A stretch of DNA of 64,000 nt from Sphingobacteriales bacterium (GCA_004144175.1 SEFT01000001.1:124001-188000); one strand, 5' to 3'; shown: positions 51,371-61,357, counted from the stretch's first letter. Translations and numbers: made by a program. The notes: generated by a model from the letters alone, not told the origin.

Positions 51371-52639
51371 TTGCTTTTGTATACTGCAAACACAGGTAAT
51401 ATTGTCATTACACCGCAACAAGCGATGCCGCTTGCGGGCTTTGCCGACCGAACGCAAAACTATGAGGGGATATCCGACGACCTGGAGATAAACCTCCTAG
51501 CAATAAAACAGCAGGATCAGTTTTATCTACTGTATTCGGTAGATACCTTTTTTGTTCCCGAAGAGTTTGTAAAAGTGGTCATTGACAGGTTCGGTGCTCA
51601 ATACCATATCGACGAATCGAATATTTGGATGTGCGCTTCACATACACATTTTGCTCCTTCTTTAGATTCTGAGAAACCAAGGTTGGGCGTATGCAATAGA
51701 GCATATTATGACCTTGTAAAAGATCGGTTGCTAAGCCTGACCGCAGATGTCTTACAAGGTACTTTTAGCGAGGTAAGCATAAACTATAGCAATGGCGATG
51801 CGGATATAAATGTGAATAGGAGAAAAAGATTGTTGCGTTTTAACAAGGGCAGGCTGACAAGAAAGACATTGCTGTTGCCAGACTACGAAGGCGCTAAAAA
51901 TACTGCAATGCATCTTCTGACGATCACGGATGCAAACGGCTTAGTACTGGCTTACTTGTGGAGTTATGCCTGCCATCCGGTACATGCATTCAGTAAGAAT
52001 AATGTGTCTGCAGAATATATAGGCGCAATAAGGAGTAACATGCGTAAACATACCGGGAAGAGCAACCTCGCTATAGTTTTTTTTCAGGGTTTTGCGGGTA
52101 ATCTAAAGGCTGACATCACTGCTGTTACCGGTATGCGAAAGGCAGATTCGCTAAGGTATATGTTGCAGCTGTGGCCTACGCATGTGGCATTTCCTTCGGC
52201 ACAGGCATACGGCGACTGGGTTGGTTTATTATGGATAAAGATGAATGCCATTATTATGCAGGCTGCAAAAATACCTGTTACAGGCAGGCTGACTTCGAAA
52301 ATATACAAGATGCCACTCTCTGATATAATAGGCAACCGGCAGGATGCAGAAATAGTGTTCAAGAAGATATGCTTTGGAAATGTACTGGCCTTTGTAAGCA
52401 TCAGTGCCGAGGTAGTGACAGAATATACATTATTGGTTAGACAACTGATGCAGGAACGAAATGTTGTAGACGTGGCGTATACAGAAGGAAGCCACACGTA
52501 CCTGCCGGTAGATTATATGCTGCCGGAAAAAGGTTATGAAGTAGAAGGGTTCAAAACATTATTTGGCATAGAAGGCGATTTTAAACCATCACTTGACAGA
52601 AAGATCGCAGACGCTTTAACTGAACTTAATAATGCCTGA
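51371..52639 (+). CDS. Neutral/alkaline-ceramidase-like hydrolase
   Basis: A 422-residue protein resembling the N-terminal catalytic domain of neutral ceramidases. It has VITPQQAMPLAGFADRTQNY, the zinc motif ASHTHFAPS (H91, H93), a later His in YACHPVHAF and FFQGFAGNLKADITA. It lacks a signal peptide and is far shorter than secreted ceramidases (about 650-750 residues), so I infer a cytosolic amidase acting within the pathway. The start is TTG 51371; no ATG is near. It overlaps the next gene by 8 bp. Confidence 0.82.
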   Translation: MLLYTANTGNIVITPQQAMPLAGFADRTQNYEGISDDLEINLLAIKQQDQFYLLYSVDTFFVPEEFVKVVIDRFGAQYHIDESNIWMCASHTHFAPSLDSEKPRLGVCNRAYYDLVKDRLLSLTADVLQGTFSEVSINYSNGDADINVNRRKRLLRFNKGRLTRKTLLLPDYEGAKNTAMHLLTITDANGLVLAYLWSYACHPVHAFSKNNVSAEYIGAIRSNMRKHTGKSNLAIVFFQGFAGNLKADITAVTGMRKADSLRYMLQLWPTHVAFPSAQAYGDWVGLLWIKMNAIIMQAAKIPVTGRLTSKIYKMPLSDIIGNRQDAEIVFKKICFGNVLAFVSISAEVVTEYTLLVRQLMQERNVVDVAYTEGSHTYLPVDYMLPEKGYEVEGFKTLFGIEGDFKPSLDRKIADALTELNNA

Positions 52640-53855
52640 TAAGCGTATCAGACTTTTAATGATTACAAATTCTCTTCCCTTGCCTTCTTCGGATTTTCTG
52701 AAGGACAAGGTTATTGGATTAAGCGATATGTTTGATCTCCATTTATTGTGCTGGGATACCACCTCTAATAAAGCAAAATTTATTCGTAAGTATCCGGGTG
52801 TAAATAAAAAGAACATACATGTTTACCCCAATCAAAAAGGGTTTGCCAATCAACTATGGGTATTACTTACGCATCTGATTCTCGTACTGACAAATCCATC
52901 GAAGTATATCAGATTGTTCAGGAGTATACAAAGAAATAGTACTGGTATAAAAAAGGCAATTCATGACTTTGTTGCATATGCGCCAATGGTGCAGATAAAA
53001 CCCGATATTGTTCATTTCGAGTTTGGCACGTTGGCAGCCACGTTTAGAGACATAAAAGACTATTTTCAGGTAAAGGTAAGCAGCAGTTTTCGTGGCTACG
53101 ATCTTAACTACGTAGCTCTTGACCGGCCCGACTATTACACTAAAGTATGGAGCTCATTTGATGGCTATCACTTCCTGGGCAATGATCTTCGTAGTCGTGC
53201 TGTTAAGCGTGGTTACAGACATAATAGGTTTGAAGCACTTATTTCCCCGGCTATTGATACGTCATTGTTTCAGCCCGAAGAGAAAAAAGCAAGTGAGAAG
53301 CTAATTATAATAAGTACAGGCAGACTGGTGTGGAAGAAAGGATATGAGTATGGAATACGTGCTGTGGCAAGGCTTAAAGAGAAGGGCATACCATTTGAAT
53401 ACAGGATAATAGGTGATGGAGAGCATCTGCAGGCAATACAGTTCACTATATATGAGCTTGGACTGGAGCATGATGTGATACTGCTGGGTAAGAAAAATAA
53501 AACGGAGATAAAGAAGCTATTGTCAGAGGGTGATGTCTTTTTACATCCTGCTATTTCAGAAGGCTTTTGTAATGCCGTATTAGAAGCCCAGGCGATGGGC
53601 CTGCCGGTCGTAACTACAGATGCTGACGGTCTGAGTGAAAACATAATGAACGGCATTACTGGCTTCGTTGTGCCGAAATGGGATGTAGCTGCCATGGCCG
53701 ATAAATTGGAATGGTGTGCTGGACATCCTGCAGAAGCACAAGCTATGGGGCGTAAAGGAATAGAGCGCATAGCCAGCGAGTTCAGGCTGGAAGACCAATT
53801 GGACCAATTCAGGAATTTTTATCAAAAATTATATTATGGTGCCGATAACGGTTAG
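52632..53855 (+). CDS. Glycosyltransferase family 4
   Basis: A 407-residue GT4. The N-terminal half (IRLLMITNSLPLPSSDFLKD; KVSSSFRGYDLNY) binds the acceptor; the C-terminal half (LIIISTGRLVWKKGYEYGIR) binds the nucleotide sugar, with the motif EGFCNAVLEAQAMGLPVVTT (E-x7-E). ATG 52632 lies within the last codons of the ceramidase-like gene. Confidence 0.92.
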   Translation: MPDKRIRLLMITNSLPLPSSDFLKDKVIGLSDMFDLHLLCWDTTSNKAKFIRKYPGVNKKNIHVYPNQKGFANQLWVLLTHLILVLTNPSKYIRLFRSIQRNSTGIKKAIHDFVAYAPMVQIKPDIVHFEFGTLAATFRDIKDYFQVKVSSSFRGYDLNYVALDRPDYYTKVWSSFDGYHFLGNDLRSRAVKRGYRHNRFEALISPAIDTSLFQPEEKKASEKLIIISTGRLVWKKGYEYGIRAVARLKEKGIPFEYRIIGDGEHLQAIQFTIYELGLEHDVILLGKKNKTEIKKLLSEGDVFLHPAISEGFCNAVLEAQAMGLPVVTTDADGLSENIMNGITGFVVPKWDVAAMADKLEWCAGHPAEAQAMGRKGIERIASEFRLEDQLDQFRNFYQKLYYGADNG

Positions 53856-53878
53856 TGCCATATGGATAATAAAGAAAA

Positions 53879-55474
53879 ATGAGCTCAGGTAAGAAAATAG
53901 ATCTTGCATACTTCTACGATCCGCTATCTGCTGGCTCGATATCCTGGGAACTAGGCGAAAAAAGAGCGCTTGATTTACCGTTGCAGCATCTGGCATTTAC
54001 CGTGCATTGCTTGCTTGCACAAACTACATCTGATTGGATACTCTTTTGGGACTTTGCACTTGGTGAACCAGATCTTGACCTTGTACAAGACCTCTCCGAG
54101 CGCCCTGTAGATGTATGGCATGCAGGCATCAGGCTTGGGCTTGGCGGCCTGCCAAAGGTGCTAAACTATGTGGATCCTGTATGGATGTATAATTGCGATG
54201 CTTCACCTGAAGTTACGCATACATCGTTCCGTATGAGCATGAGGGCATGCTTGATACGCACAGACATATTGCGTAAGACAGGCGGTATAAATGCCGGTTA
54301 TGAATCTCTTGATATGACTGGTATTGCAATGGGGTATAGCATACTAAAGCAGGGAGGTATCATCCGTTACCACTCACAACTGGTAAAGTCCGATTATGAC
54401 GACGATATAGATATACCTGAAAAAGATGAGTGGGTATTTGCCCGCCAGTTTTTTACAAAGAAATGGCAGCTCTGGTCGTTGTTTAATCATCCCGCTACTC
54501 GAAAAGCTTTTAAGATATGGTCGCAGCTGAAGCACATAAAACCGCTTTTGCTGAAGCCGCATCTACACCCGTCTGCGAAGCAAGGCGTGCAACAGTTACC
54601 GCATACCACAGTATCTGTGCTGGTACCAACCCTAGACAGGTACAGCTATCTGATAAACGAGCTGGAACAGCTGGACAAGCAAACAGTATTGCCGCTCGAG
54701 GTTCTGATAACTGACCAGACCGACAAAGACAAGCGCGTAAATATTGACTTTAGTAATTACAAGAAACTTAGTATCCGTTATTTTCCGCAGGACGAGAAAG
54801 GTCAGGTAGTGGCCTGGAACAAATTGTTGGAAGAAGCCAAAGGAGATTTTGTGCTCTTCCTGGGCGATGATGCGGATGGAATCACGCCGGACTTTATAGA
54901 AAAACTATTGCTTACACAACAAAGGTTTGACTGTGATATGGTAGCTTCTAACGTTACTGAGCTGGGTATCACCTATACTAAGTCCGATCCTTATTACCAT
55001 ATTAGTGATGTATTTCCTATAACGCTTATAAAACGATCGGTATTGTTACAGACCGGCTTTATGAATATGTTCTTTAACCGGAACATTCGTGCCGACGGTG
55101 AGCTTGCTATGCGCTGCCACCTCAATGGAACACTAATGATCTTTGACTCTTCAGCAACGATATATCACCACCGCGCACCAATGGGCGGACTTCGTGCGCA
55201 CAAAGCCCGGGTAATTACAAATTATATTTCCAAAAACTCGATCAGCAAATTTTCGCTGCCTACTTCATCTGAAATATATCTTGTGAAGAAATACTTTAAA
55301 GATGAGCAGTACAGGAATAATATGAGGATCAAGTACATGTCGCAGCTTGCAGTTAATGGCGGCATCATAAGAAAGATAATGCGCGCTATTGTATTGCTGG
55401 TAAAGCTGCCGTACATACGTAAGACACATAAAGCAAATGTACTGGCTGCATACAAAGCAGCAAATGGGGAATGA
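53879..55474 (+). CDS. Two-domain glycosyltransferase (GT2-like)
   Basis: A 531-residue protein with a C-terminal GT2 domain from about residue 242 (TTVSVLVPTLDRYSYLINEL; DFVLFLGDDADGITPDFIEK as the metal motif; FNRNIRADGELAMRCHLNGT). The first 230 residues form another alpha/beta domain with GT2-like traits (TSDWILFWDFALGEPDLDLV; SLDMTGIAMGYSILKQGGII) and may be a degenerate or second catalytic domain. The product could add two sugars in sequence. The end overlaps the next gene by 4 bp. Confidence 0.85.
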   Translation: MSSGKKIDLAYFYDPLSAGSISWELGEKRALDLPLQHLAFTVHCLLAQTTSDWILFWDFALGEPDLDLVQDLSERPVDVWHAGIRLGLGGLPKVLNYVDPVWMYNCDASPEVTHTSFRMSMRACLIRTDILRKTGGINAGYESLDMTGIAMGYSILKQGGIIRYHSQLVKSDYDDDIDIPEKDEWVFARQFFTKKWQLWSLFNHPATRKAFKIWSQLKHIKPLLLKPHLHPSAKQGVQQLPHTTVSVLVPTLDRYSYLINELEQLDKQTVLPLEVLITDQTDKDKRVNIDFSNYKKLSIRYFPQDEKGQVVAWNKLLEEAKGDFVLFLGDDADGITPDFIEKLLLTQQRFDCDMVASNVTELGITYTKSDPYYHISDVFPITLIKRSVLLQTGFMNMFFNRNIRADGELAMRCHLNGTLMIFDSSATIYHHRAPMGGLRAHKARVITNYISKNSISKFSLPTSSEIYLVKKYFKDEQYRNNMRIKYMSQLAVNGGIIRKIMRAIVLLVKLPYIRKTHKANVLAAYKAANGE

Positions 55475-56499
55475 TGAGGGTATTGCACGTCATCGACAAA
55501 TTGGATGTAGGAGGGGCGGAAAAGGTGTTTTTAGACTTGACACACTTGCTGGCCAACAGTACGATAGAGATCGGTGCATTACTGTTTGACGACTCCGGCG
55601 CGTTGACAAGTAAAATGGATGCAAGGGTTACATTGTATCGGTTAAAAAGAACGAATAAGTATTCCTTAATAAAGTTACTTGCGCTTCATAAGATATCTTC
55701 AAAGTATGATATTGTACATGCTCATATGCGGCATGTGTACCGATATGTACGTTTGGCACAATTGATATTTGGAGGTAAGTATAAGCTGGTACTACACGAC
55801 CATTACGGCATTGATCAGGATATCCCAACCAGCGTTAAAGGTATTTTCAAGCCACGTTACTATATCGGCGTTTGTACTTCGCTTACCGATTGGGCAAAGT
55901 CAAAACTTGGAATACCATCGGATAATGTATATACGCTGGCCAATACAATAATACCTACGGCCACAAGTAAATATACCAGTAGTAGCAGAAGTGGTAATGC
56001 AATAATGGTTGCGAACATAAGCCGTGTAAAGAATATATCGTTTGCTATAGATCTTTGTGGCAGAACAAGCCGGCACCTGGACATATATGGCCAGAGCCGC
56101 GACGAAGCTTATAGAACGGAGTTGCAACGACAGATAGCAAATAATCCAAAAGTCAGGATCATTGATGACGTTACCGATTTCTCAGGTTTGTACAACAGGT
56201 ATGATCTGGCTATTCACAGCTCTATGTCAGAGTCGGGCCCATTAGTGCTGCTCGAATACCTTGCAGCGGGCATACCCTTCATTGCATACAAAACCGGCGA
56301 AGTGGCTGCGACAGTTTATAATGACCTGCCAATGTTGTTTATGAATTCATTTAATATCGACGAGTGGATAAACAAAATAGAAGAAATAAGAGTGATAGAG
56401 GATTTACCTGAAAAAATGAGAATGGTATTTAATAAGTACTTCTCTACCGAAAAATATACCAGCGAGTGCCTGAGGATATACGAAAGAATAGACTGTTAG
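55471..56499 (+). CDS. Glycosyltransferase family 4
   Basis: A 342-residue GT4: MRVLHVIDKLDVGGAEKVFL at the N-terminus and the donor site ESGPLVLLEYLAAGIPFIAY (E-x7-E). Two adjacent ATG codons (55471, 55474) overlap the stop of the preceding gene. It overlaps the following gene by 34 bp if that one starts at GTG 56466. Confidence 0.9.
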   Translation: MMRVLHVIDKLDVGGAEKVFLDLTHLLANSTIEIGALLFDDSGALTSKMDARVTLYRLKRTNKYSLIKLLALHKISSKYDIVHAHMRHVYRYVRLAQLIFGGKYKLVLHDHYGIDQDIPTSVKGIFKPRYYIGVCTSLTDWAKSKLGIPSDNVYTLANTIIPTATSKYTSSSRSGNAIMVANISRVKNISFAIDLCGRTSRHLDIYGQSRDEAYRTELQRQIANNPKVRIIDDVTDFSGLYNRYDLAIHSSMSESGPLVLLEYLAAGIPFIAYKTGEVAATVYNDLPMLFMNSFNIDEWINKIEEIRVIEDLPEKMRMVFNKYFSTEKYTSECLRIYERIDC

Positions 56500-57605
56500 T
56501 GATATCCGATACGGCAGTGTGCAGGCAAGGCAACGAAACTCTGGCGTTCGAGCCGGTAGTAAGGGAGCTAAGCGCACTTAAGGGCAATTTCAGCGAGATC
56601 ATTTGGCTCGGTTGTAAAGTACATGAAGATGCGACCGCACTAAAAGCGGTTGATAGCAAAAAAATAAGGGTTATAGTAATGCCCAGCGTCAGCCACAAGT
56701 CTCTGAATGCACTGCGGGTTTTATTGGCCTACCCTGCTTTCGTTTTTTATATACTCAGATATCTTCCTTCTGCCACACATGTACATACTCGTGCGCCGTC
56801 GCACCCTGCGCTGCTAGGCATCTTACTATCGTTTCTCGACCGTAAACGTATCTATTGGCATAAATATGCCGGAGACTGGGTGAGTCCGGATGCACCCTAT
56901 ACCTACCGGCTGCAACGCCAATGGCTTAATGCACTACGTTTTAAGAATATACGTGTAACGGTGAATGGTAGCTGGAAAAATGCACCTGCACATGTGTTTG
57001 CATTTGAGAATCCATGTATCACAGAGGCTGAACGTAAGTATGCTTCGTTAGCTGCAAGCAGCAAAGATTTCTCGTCGTCTTTATCTTTGCTGTTTGTTGG
57101 TAATATAAATGCCAATAAGGGAATAACAAATCTATTAACGGCAATTCGTGAACATAGATTAGACTCTCGCTTTACCGACCTGTACATTGTCGGAAGCGGA
57201 CCGTTGCTGGGGGAAGTCAAAAGAAATGTGATTGAAATAGATAGCATACGAATCCATATTGCCGGGCATATTAGCCGACAGCTTATTGATCAGTACTATA
57301 AAAAATGCCATCTACTTATGCTGCCCAGCCAGTCTGAGGGGTTTCCGAAAGTGATAGCTGAAGCAGCAGCATATGGATGTATACCTGTAGTTACAGATAT
57401 TTCAGCCATATCTCAATATATAACAGATGGCAGCAATGGATTTTTGTTAAGGGACAACAGGCCTGACACAATTGCACAGAAATTGAGTAGCATAGCGCTA
57501 AACAAAGAACTGAGCGCAGTGAGCAAGAACGCAATATTGTTTACTGAAAAGTTCACCTACGAGCATTTCACCGAGCGGATACAAACGGAAATATATACAC
57601 AGTAA
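56466..57605 (+). CDS. Glycosyltransferase family 4
   Basis: A 379-residue GT4. The first domain begins RLLVISDTAVCRQGNETLAF; the second has SLLFVGNINANKGITNLLTA and EGFPKVIAEAAAYGCIPVVT (E-x7-E). The start is GTG 56466, inside the previous gene; no ATG precedes the first beta-strand, which starts at about residue 9, so this start is required to keep the fold complete. Confidence 0.88.
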   Translation: MPEDIRKNRLLVISDTAVCRQGNETLAFEPVVRELSALKGNFSEIIWLGCKVHEDATALKAVDSKKIRVIVMPSVSHKSLNALRVLLAYPAFVFYILRYLPSATHVHTRAPSHPALLGILLSFLDRKRIYWHKYAGDWVSPDAPYTYRLQRQWLNALRFKNIRVTVNGSWKNAPAHVFAFENPCITEAERKYASLAASSKDFSSSLSLLFVGNINANKGITNLLTAIREHRLDSRFTDLYIVGSGPLLGEVKRNVIEIDSIRIHIAGHISRQLIDQYYKKCHLLMLPSQSEGFPKVIAEAAAYGCIPVVTDISAISQYITDGSNGFLLRDNRPDTIAQKLSSIALNKELSAVSKNAILFTEKFTYEHFTERIQTEIYTQ

Positions 57606-57609
57606 TTTT

Positions 57610-59004
57610 TTGAGCTTGGAACTGGAGCTAACATTTGATAAAGAAGTACGCTATGCTAAAAGCATGCAATTTTGGCAATTTGCCATTTTGGTATTGCTGG
57701 CAATAGCATGCAGTATAAGCGAGATCCTTATAGCAGTCTGTTGGTCATTTATATTTATCACTACTATCGTAGCCTTTGCGAAAAACGATACATCAAATGT
57801 ATGGTACTGCATAGCCGCCTCTCCTGCAATGGAGGTATGGGCACGTATGTCTAGGGCTCCTATGGTTCCGGATGAAATAGGGAAGTATTACCTGGTGCTT
57901 GCCACTACCGTATTATTATTACACAACCTGCGTAACAAAGTTCATTTCCCTGCTCATCGTGCAGGTAAGATATTATTGCTTGTGCTGTTACCGAGTGTAG
58001 TGGTACATTTGGCCACATTCAACTACGACAGGTGGGTGTTTAACGGATTGGGCATGATAGAGCTGGTATTGCTTCTGTCGCTTACTGCCATTGAACGCTG
58101 GGATGTTGAAAAATTCTGCAAAGCGCTTCAATACGCGTTCTATCCAATTATCGGGATGTTAGTTTTTACAACGATGAAGACGCCTACATACGACAATATA
58201 GACTTTCGCCTTAATGCAAACAACACAGGAGGCTTTGGAAGCAACCAGGTGGCCACGCTGCTGGGAGTAGGAATACTGTTATTAACCATATTGATGGTAC
58301 TTAAACGTCCATTTGTTTCCTTTAAGCCACTTAACTATCTGCTGATTGCATATCTTTTGTTTAAAGGCATGCTTACCTTTTCAAGAGGCGGCATGTTTGT
58401 TCCCGCAGTAGCGGTTATAGTAATGTTTCTGCCGGGCATGATGACCAATGCCAGGTCGTTTCTACGGTACACACTACTGCTGGTTGCTCTTTTTGTCACG
58501 GGATTCCTTGTATTTCAAAAGGTAAACAGCATGACGGGCAATAATCTTTTGTATAGGTATCGGGGTGAAACAAGGGGAACATTGGATCGGACAAAAGAAA
58601 AGAGCTGGAATTCTGTTACGTCGGGAAGAGTAGATATTGTAGCTTCTGATTGGATGATCTTTAAGGACAATCCTATATTCGGTGTGGGTATTGGCAACTC
58701 AGGACCCGAGCGCTACAAATACGGAGTTGAACCAATTGTAGCACATACAGAATTTTCGCGTATGCTTAGCGAGCAGGGTATATGGGGCGCGGGTACTGCT
58801 ATCGGGTTACTGGCATTTGCTTTTGCATGGGTACTGCGGCAACGTCTGAATACGTGGAGAGGAGTTACCGGTGCATTGTTTACATTAGCCATCCTCACTA
58901 CATTCCACGCGGCAATGCGTACCAATACAGCTTCTGTGTTTTACGCGCTGGCTGCGATACCGGTTTATTATCGCAAACAAGAGCAGGGTGACGAAGAAGA
59001 ATAA
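57610..59004 (+). CDS. O-antigen polymerase/ligase-like membrane protein (Wzy/WaaL family)
   Basis: A 464-residue polytopic protein with roughly ten to twelve hydrophobic helices. The Wzy_C-like region has LTFSRGGMFVPAVAVIVMFL, a long periplasmic loop (about 310-375) with TSGRVDIVASDWMIFKDNPI, FGVGIGNSG and AHTEFSRMLSEQGIWGAG, the usual pattern of O-antigen ligases/polymerases. The start is TTG 57610 (MSLELEL...); ATG 57664 is a later alternative. Co-occurrence with an ABC exporter is unusual if it is a polymerase, so ligase or modifier roles are also possible. Confidence 0.88.
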   Translation: MSLELELTFDKEVRYAKSMQFWQFAILVLLAIACSISEILIAVCWSFIFITTIVAFAKNDTSNVWYCIAASPAMEVWARMSRAPMVPDEIGKYYLVLATTVLLLHNLRNKVHFPAHRAGKILLLVLLPSVVVHLATFNYDRWVFNGLGMIELVLLLSLTAIERWDVEKFCKALQYAFYPIIGMLVFTTMKTPTYDNIDFRLNANNTGGFGSNQVATLLGVGILLLTILMVLKRPFVSFKPLNYLLIAYLLFKGMLTFSRGGMFVPAVAVIVMFLPGMMTNARSFLRYTLLLVALFVTGFLVFQKVNSMTGNNLLYRYRGETRGTLDRTKEKSWNSVTSGRVDIVASDWMIFKDNPIFGVGIGNSGPERYKYGVEPIVAHTEFSRMLSEQGIWGAGTAIGLLAFAFAWVLRQRLNTWRGVTGALFTLAILTTFHAAMRTNTASVFYALAAIPVYYRKQEQGDEEE

Positions 59005-60028
59005 TGTAGACATACTGTATATAGGCAACCGTTTGTCTAAGCATGGTTCTACACCTACTAACATTGATACGCTTGGCCCCCTGCTGGAAGCCGAGGGGTA
59101 CCGTATGCGATGCGCCAGCAATAAGCTCAATATGTTTTTGCGAATGACAGATATGCTTTCTCATATTGTCCGCCATTCCAAAAACGTAAGGATGGTTCTT
59201 ATTGATACTTACAGTACTAACGCCTTTTATTTTGCATGGATGTCTTCATGGCTGTGCAGGATGTTGCGAGTTCCTTATGTTCCGATATTACATGGGGGGA
59301 ATTTGCCGCAACGAATAAATGATTTCCCGGTACTGGCATCGCAGCTGTTTGGGAATAGCTATACCAATATTGTCATATCAGGTTACCTCAAACAATGTCT
59401 GGATCATAAGGGGTTCAAGAATCAACTTATCCCTAACAATATTGAACTTACAGCATATCCGTTTTGTCAGCGAAGAAAAATTGGTCCGAAACTTTTTTGG
59501 CTTCGTGCCTTCCATAAAACGTATAACCCTAAGATGGCTATCGAAGTGCTGGCTATAGTATTAAAAAGTTATCCGGATGCAACACTTACAATGGTGGGGC
59601 CCGAGAAGGACGGAAGTATGGCAGAGTGTAAGAAGCTGGCTGGCCAACTTGCAATTACCGGCAATGTTAGTTTTACAGGAAAATTAAGCAAGAGCGACTG
59701 GGTTACTTTATCGAAGCAGCACGATATCTTTATCAACACAACAGATTTTGACAACCTGCCTGTCAGCGTTATCGAAGCTATGGCACTTGGTTTTCCGGTT
59801 GTCTCTACCAATGTAGGCGGTATGCCATTTTTAGTAAGCAATGGCGTAGATGGGGTTTTGACAAGAGTTGGTGATGCCAACGAAATGTCTGAGGCGATTA
59901 TCGATCTATTGCGCAGCGAAGAAAAGGTATCACAAATGAGCCTCGCCGCCCGGCAGAAAGTTGAGAAATTTGACTGGCAGATTGTAAGGCATAAATGGCA
60001 TAACCTGATCGACAGCCTGCCCAACTAA
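58988..60028 (+). CDS. Glycosyltransferase family 4
   Basis: A 346-residue GT4, somewhat short: VDILYIGNRLSKHGSTPTNI at the start, FFWLRAFHKTYNPKMAIEVL opening the second domain (read as KLFWLRAFHKTYNPKMAIEV), and DNLPVSVIEAMALGFPVVST at the donor site, where the first Glu of E-x7-E is Asp. The start GTG 58988 overlaps the Wzy-like gene by 17 bp. Confidence 0.88.
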   Translation: MTKKNNVDILYIGNRLSKHGSTPTNIDTLGPLLEAEGYRMRCASNKLNMFLRMTDMLSHIVRHSKNVRMVLIDTYSTNAFYFAWMSSWLCRMLRVPYVPILHGGNLPQRINDFPVLASQLFGNSYTNIVISGYLKQCLDHKGFKNQLIPNNIELTAYPFCQRRKIGPKLFWLRAFHKTYNPKMAIEVLAIVLKSYPDATLTMVGPEKDGSMAECKKLAGQLAITGNVSFTGKLSKSDWVTLSKQHDIFINTTDFDNLPVSVIEAMALGFPVVSTNVGGMPFLVSNGVDGVLTRVGDANEMSEAIIDLLRSEEKVSQMSLAARQKVEKFDWQIVRHKWHNLIDSLPN

Positions 60029-60040
60029 CTTATCTTACGT

Positions 60041-61357
60041 TTGGACGTATTTAGCCAGATATTAAAAATAAAGGGATTTCCGCTAGAGGCGGCATGCGCT
60101 GAACTAAAGCGCATACAGGCTATGCATATAGAAAAATTCCTTGACTGGCAACAAAAGACGGCTTGGAATATTGCCAGGTACCATTACAATAATAATGACC
60201 TGTACAGGCAAAAGGTCGGCCCGCATTTTCCGCAGCATTGGCACGACTTGCCGATTATTACGAAAAAGGATTTGCAAAAACCGCTCTCGAAGATCGTTAC
60301 AAGGGGCACAAATTTGTCTGATAGCTATGTAGGCAGTACTTCAGGCTCGTCAGGCACGCCCTTCTTCTTTGCAAAAGATAAATTTGCCCATGCGATGACG
60401 TGGGCCATTATTCGAGACCGGTATAGCATGTATAACCTGAGCGGACGCGATAAGCAAGCAAGGTTTTACGGCATACCCAAAGAATTTTCTGGTTACTGGA
60501 AAGAACGATTTAAGGATGCGATGATGAACCGTTTGCGCTTCCCGGTATTCGATCTTTCTGATGCGGCTATGGATCGCTTTCTGAATCTTTTCCGGCGCCA
60601 TAGATTTGGCTATTTATATGGGTACACTAATTCGCTTGTTTTGTTTGCCAGGTTCCTCATTAGGAAAGGGATAGTACTGCATAATGAGTGCCCCAGCCTA
60701 AAAGTATGCATATCTACATCAGAAGTATGCACGCCGGAAGATCACACATTGCTGGAAAAAGGTTTTGGCTTGCGCCATATACGTGAGTACGGTGCATCAG
60801 AAACCTGCCTGATGGCGTTTGACGCACCTGATGGAAACTGGAGGGTAACGGAAGAAACGGTGTACACCGAAACGGCGGATGAAAACGGAAGACCAACTGT
60901 GGCAGGGATTAGCGGCAATATTTTATGTACATCTTTATTCAATAAGGCACTGCCGATGGTCCGTTACCAAATAGGTGATATTGCTGTGTTGAATGACCGC
61001 TCTGCTACGAATATATACCGGAGCCTTGACCAGCTTTTGGGTCGTACAAACGATACTGCAATACTGCCCAGCGGCAAAATAGCTGCAGGGCTTACATTCT
61101 ATTATATATCGCGTAGCATACTAGAGTCAAGCGGTGTGCTTAAAGAATTCATTATAAGACAAACCAGGGTAGACCGGTTTGTCTTTGATATTGTTGCAGA
61201 CCGCGATCTTACGGTAGCAGAAGTGGAGACCATCAAGAGTAAGATAGCAAGCTATCTGGAACCGGGGCTTCAACTTGTCATCAACCGCGTGCAGCAAATT
61301 GACCGTCCCGCGTCGGGGAAGCTAAAACATTTTTATTCAGAATTGGACCGGAATTGA
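60041..61357 (+). CDS. CapK/PaaK-like AMP-forming ligase family protein
   Basis: A 438-residue member of the phenylacetate-CoA-ligase-like (CapK) group of adenylating enzymes. The phosphate loop GSTSGSSGTPFFF is near 98-110; IREYGASETCLMAFDAPDGN is the adenine-binding stretch; VRYQIGDIAVLND is the conserved hinge-side Asp. The C-terminal domain ends SGKLKHFYSEL. CapK homologues are frequent in capsule loci but their reaction is unproven; activation of an acyl or amino-acid group to decorate the polymer is a reasonable guess. The start is TTG 60041. It overlaps the next gene by 4 bp. Confidence 0.85.
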   Translation: MDVFSQILKIKGFPLEAACAELKRIQAMHIEKFLDWQQKTAWNIARYHYNNNDLYRQKVGPHFPQHWHDLPIITKKDLQKPLSKIVTRGTNLSDSYVGSTSGSSGTPFFFAKDKFAHAMTWAIIRDRYSMYNLSGRDKQARFYGIPKEFSGYWKERFKDAMMNRLRFPVFDLSDAAMDRFLNLFRRHRFGYLYGYTNSLVLFARFLIRKGIVLHNECPSLKVCISTSEVCTPEDHTLLEKGFGLRHIREYGASETCLMAFDAPDGNWRVTEETVYTETADENGRPTVAGISGNILCTSLFNKALPMVRYQIGDIAVLNDRSATNIYRSLDQLLGRTNDTAILPSGKIAAGLTFYYISRSILESSGVLKEFIIRQTRVDRFVFDIVADRDLTVAEVETIKSKIASYLEPGLQLVINRVQQIDRPASGKLKHFYSELDRN

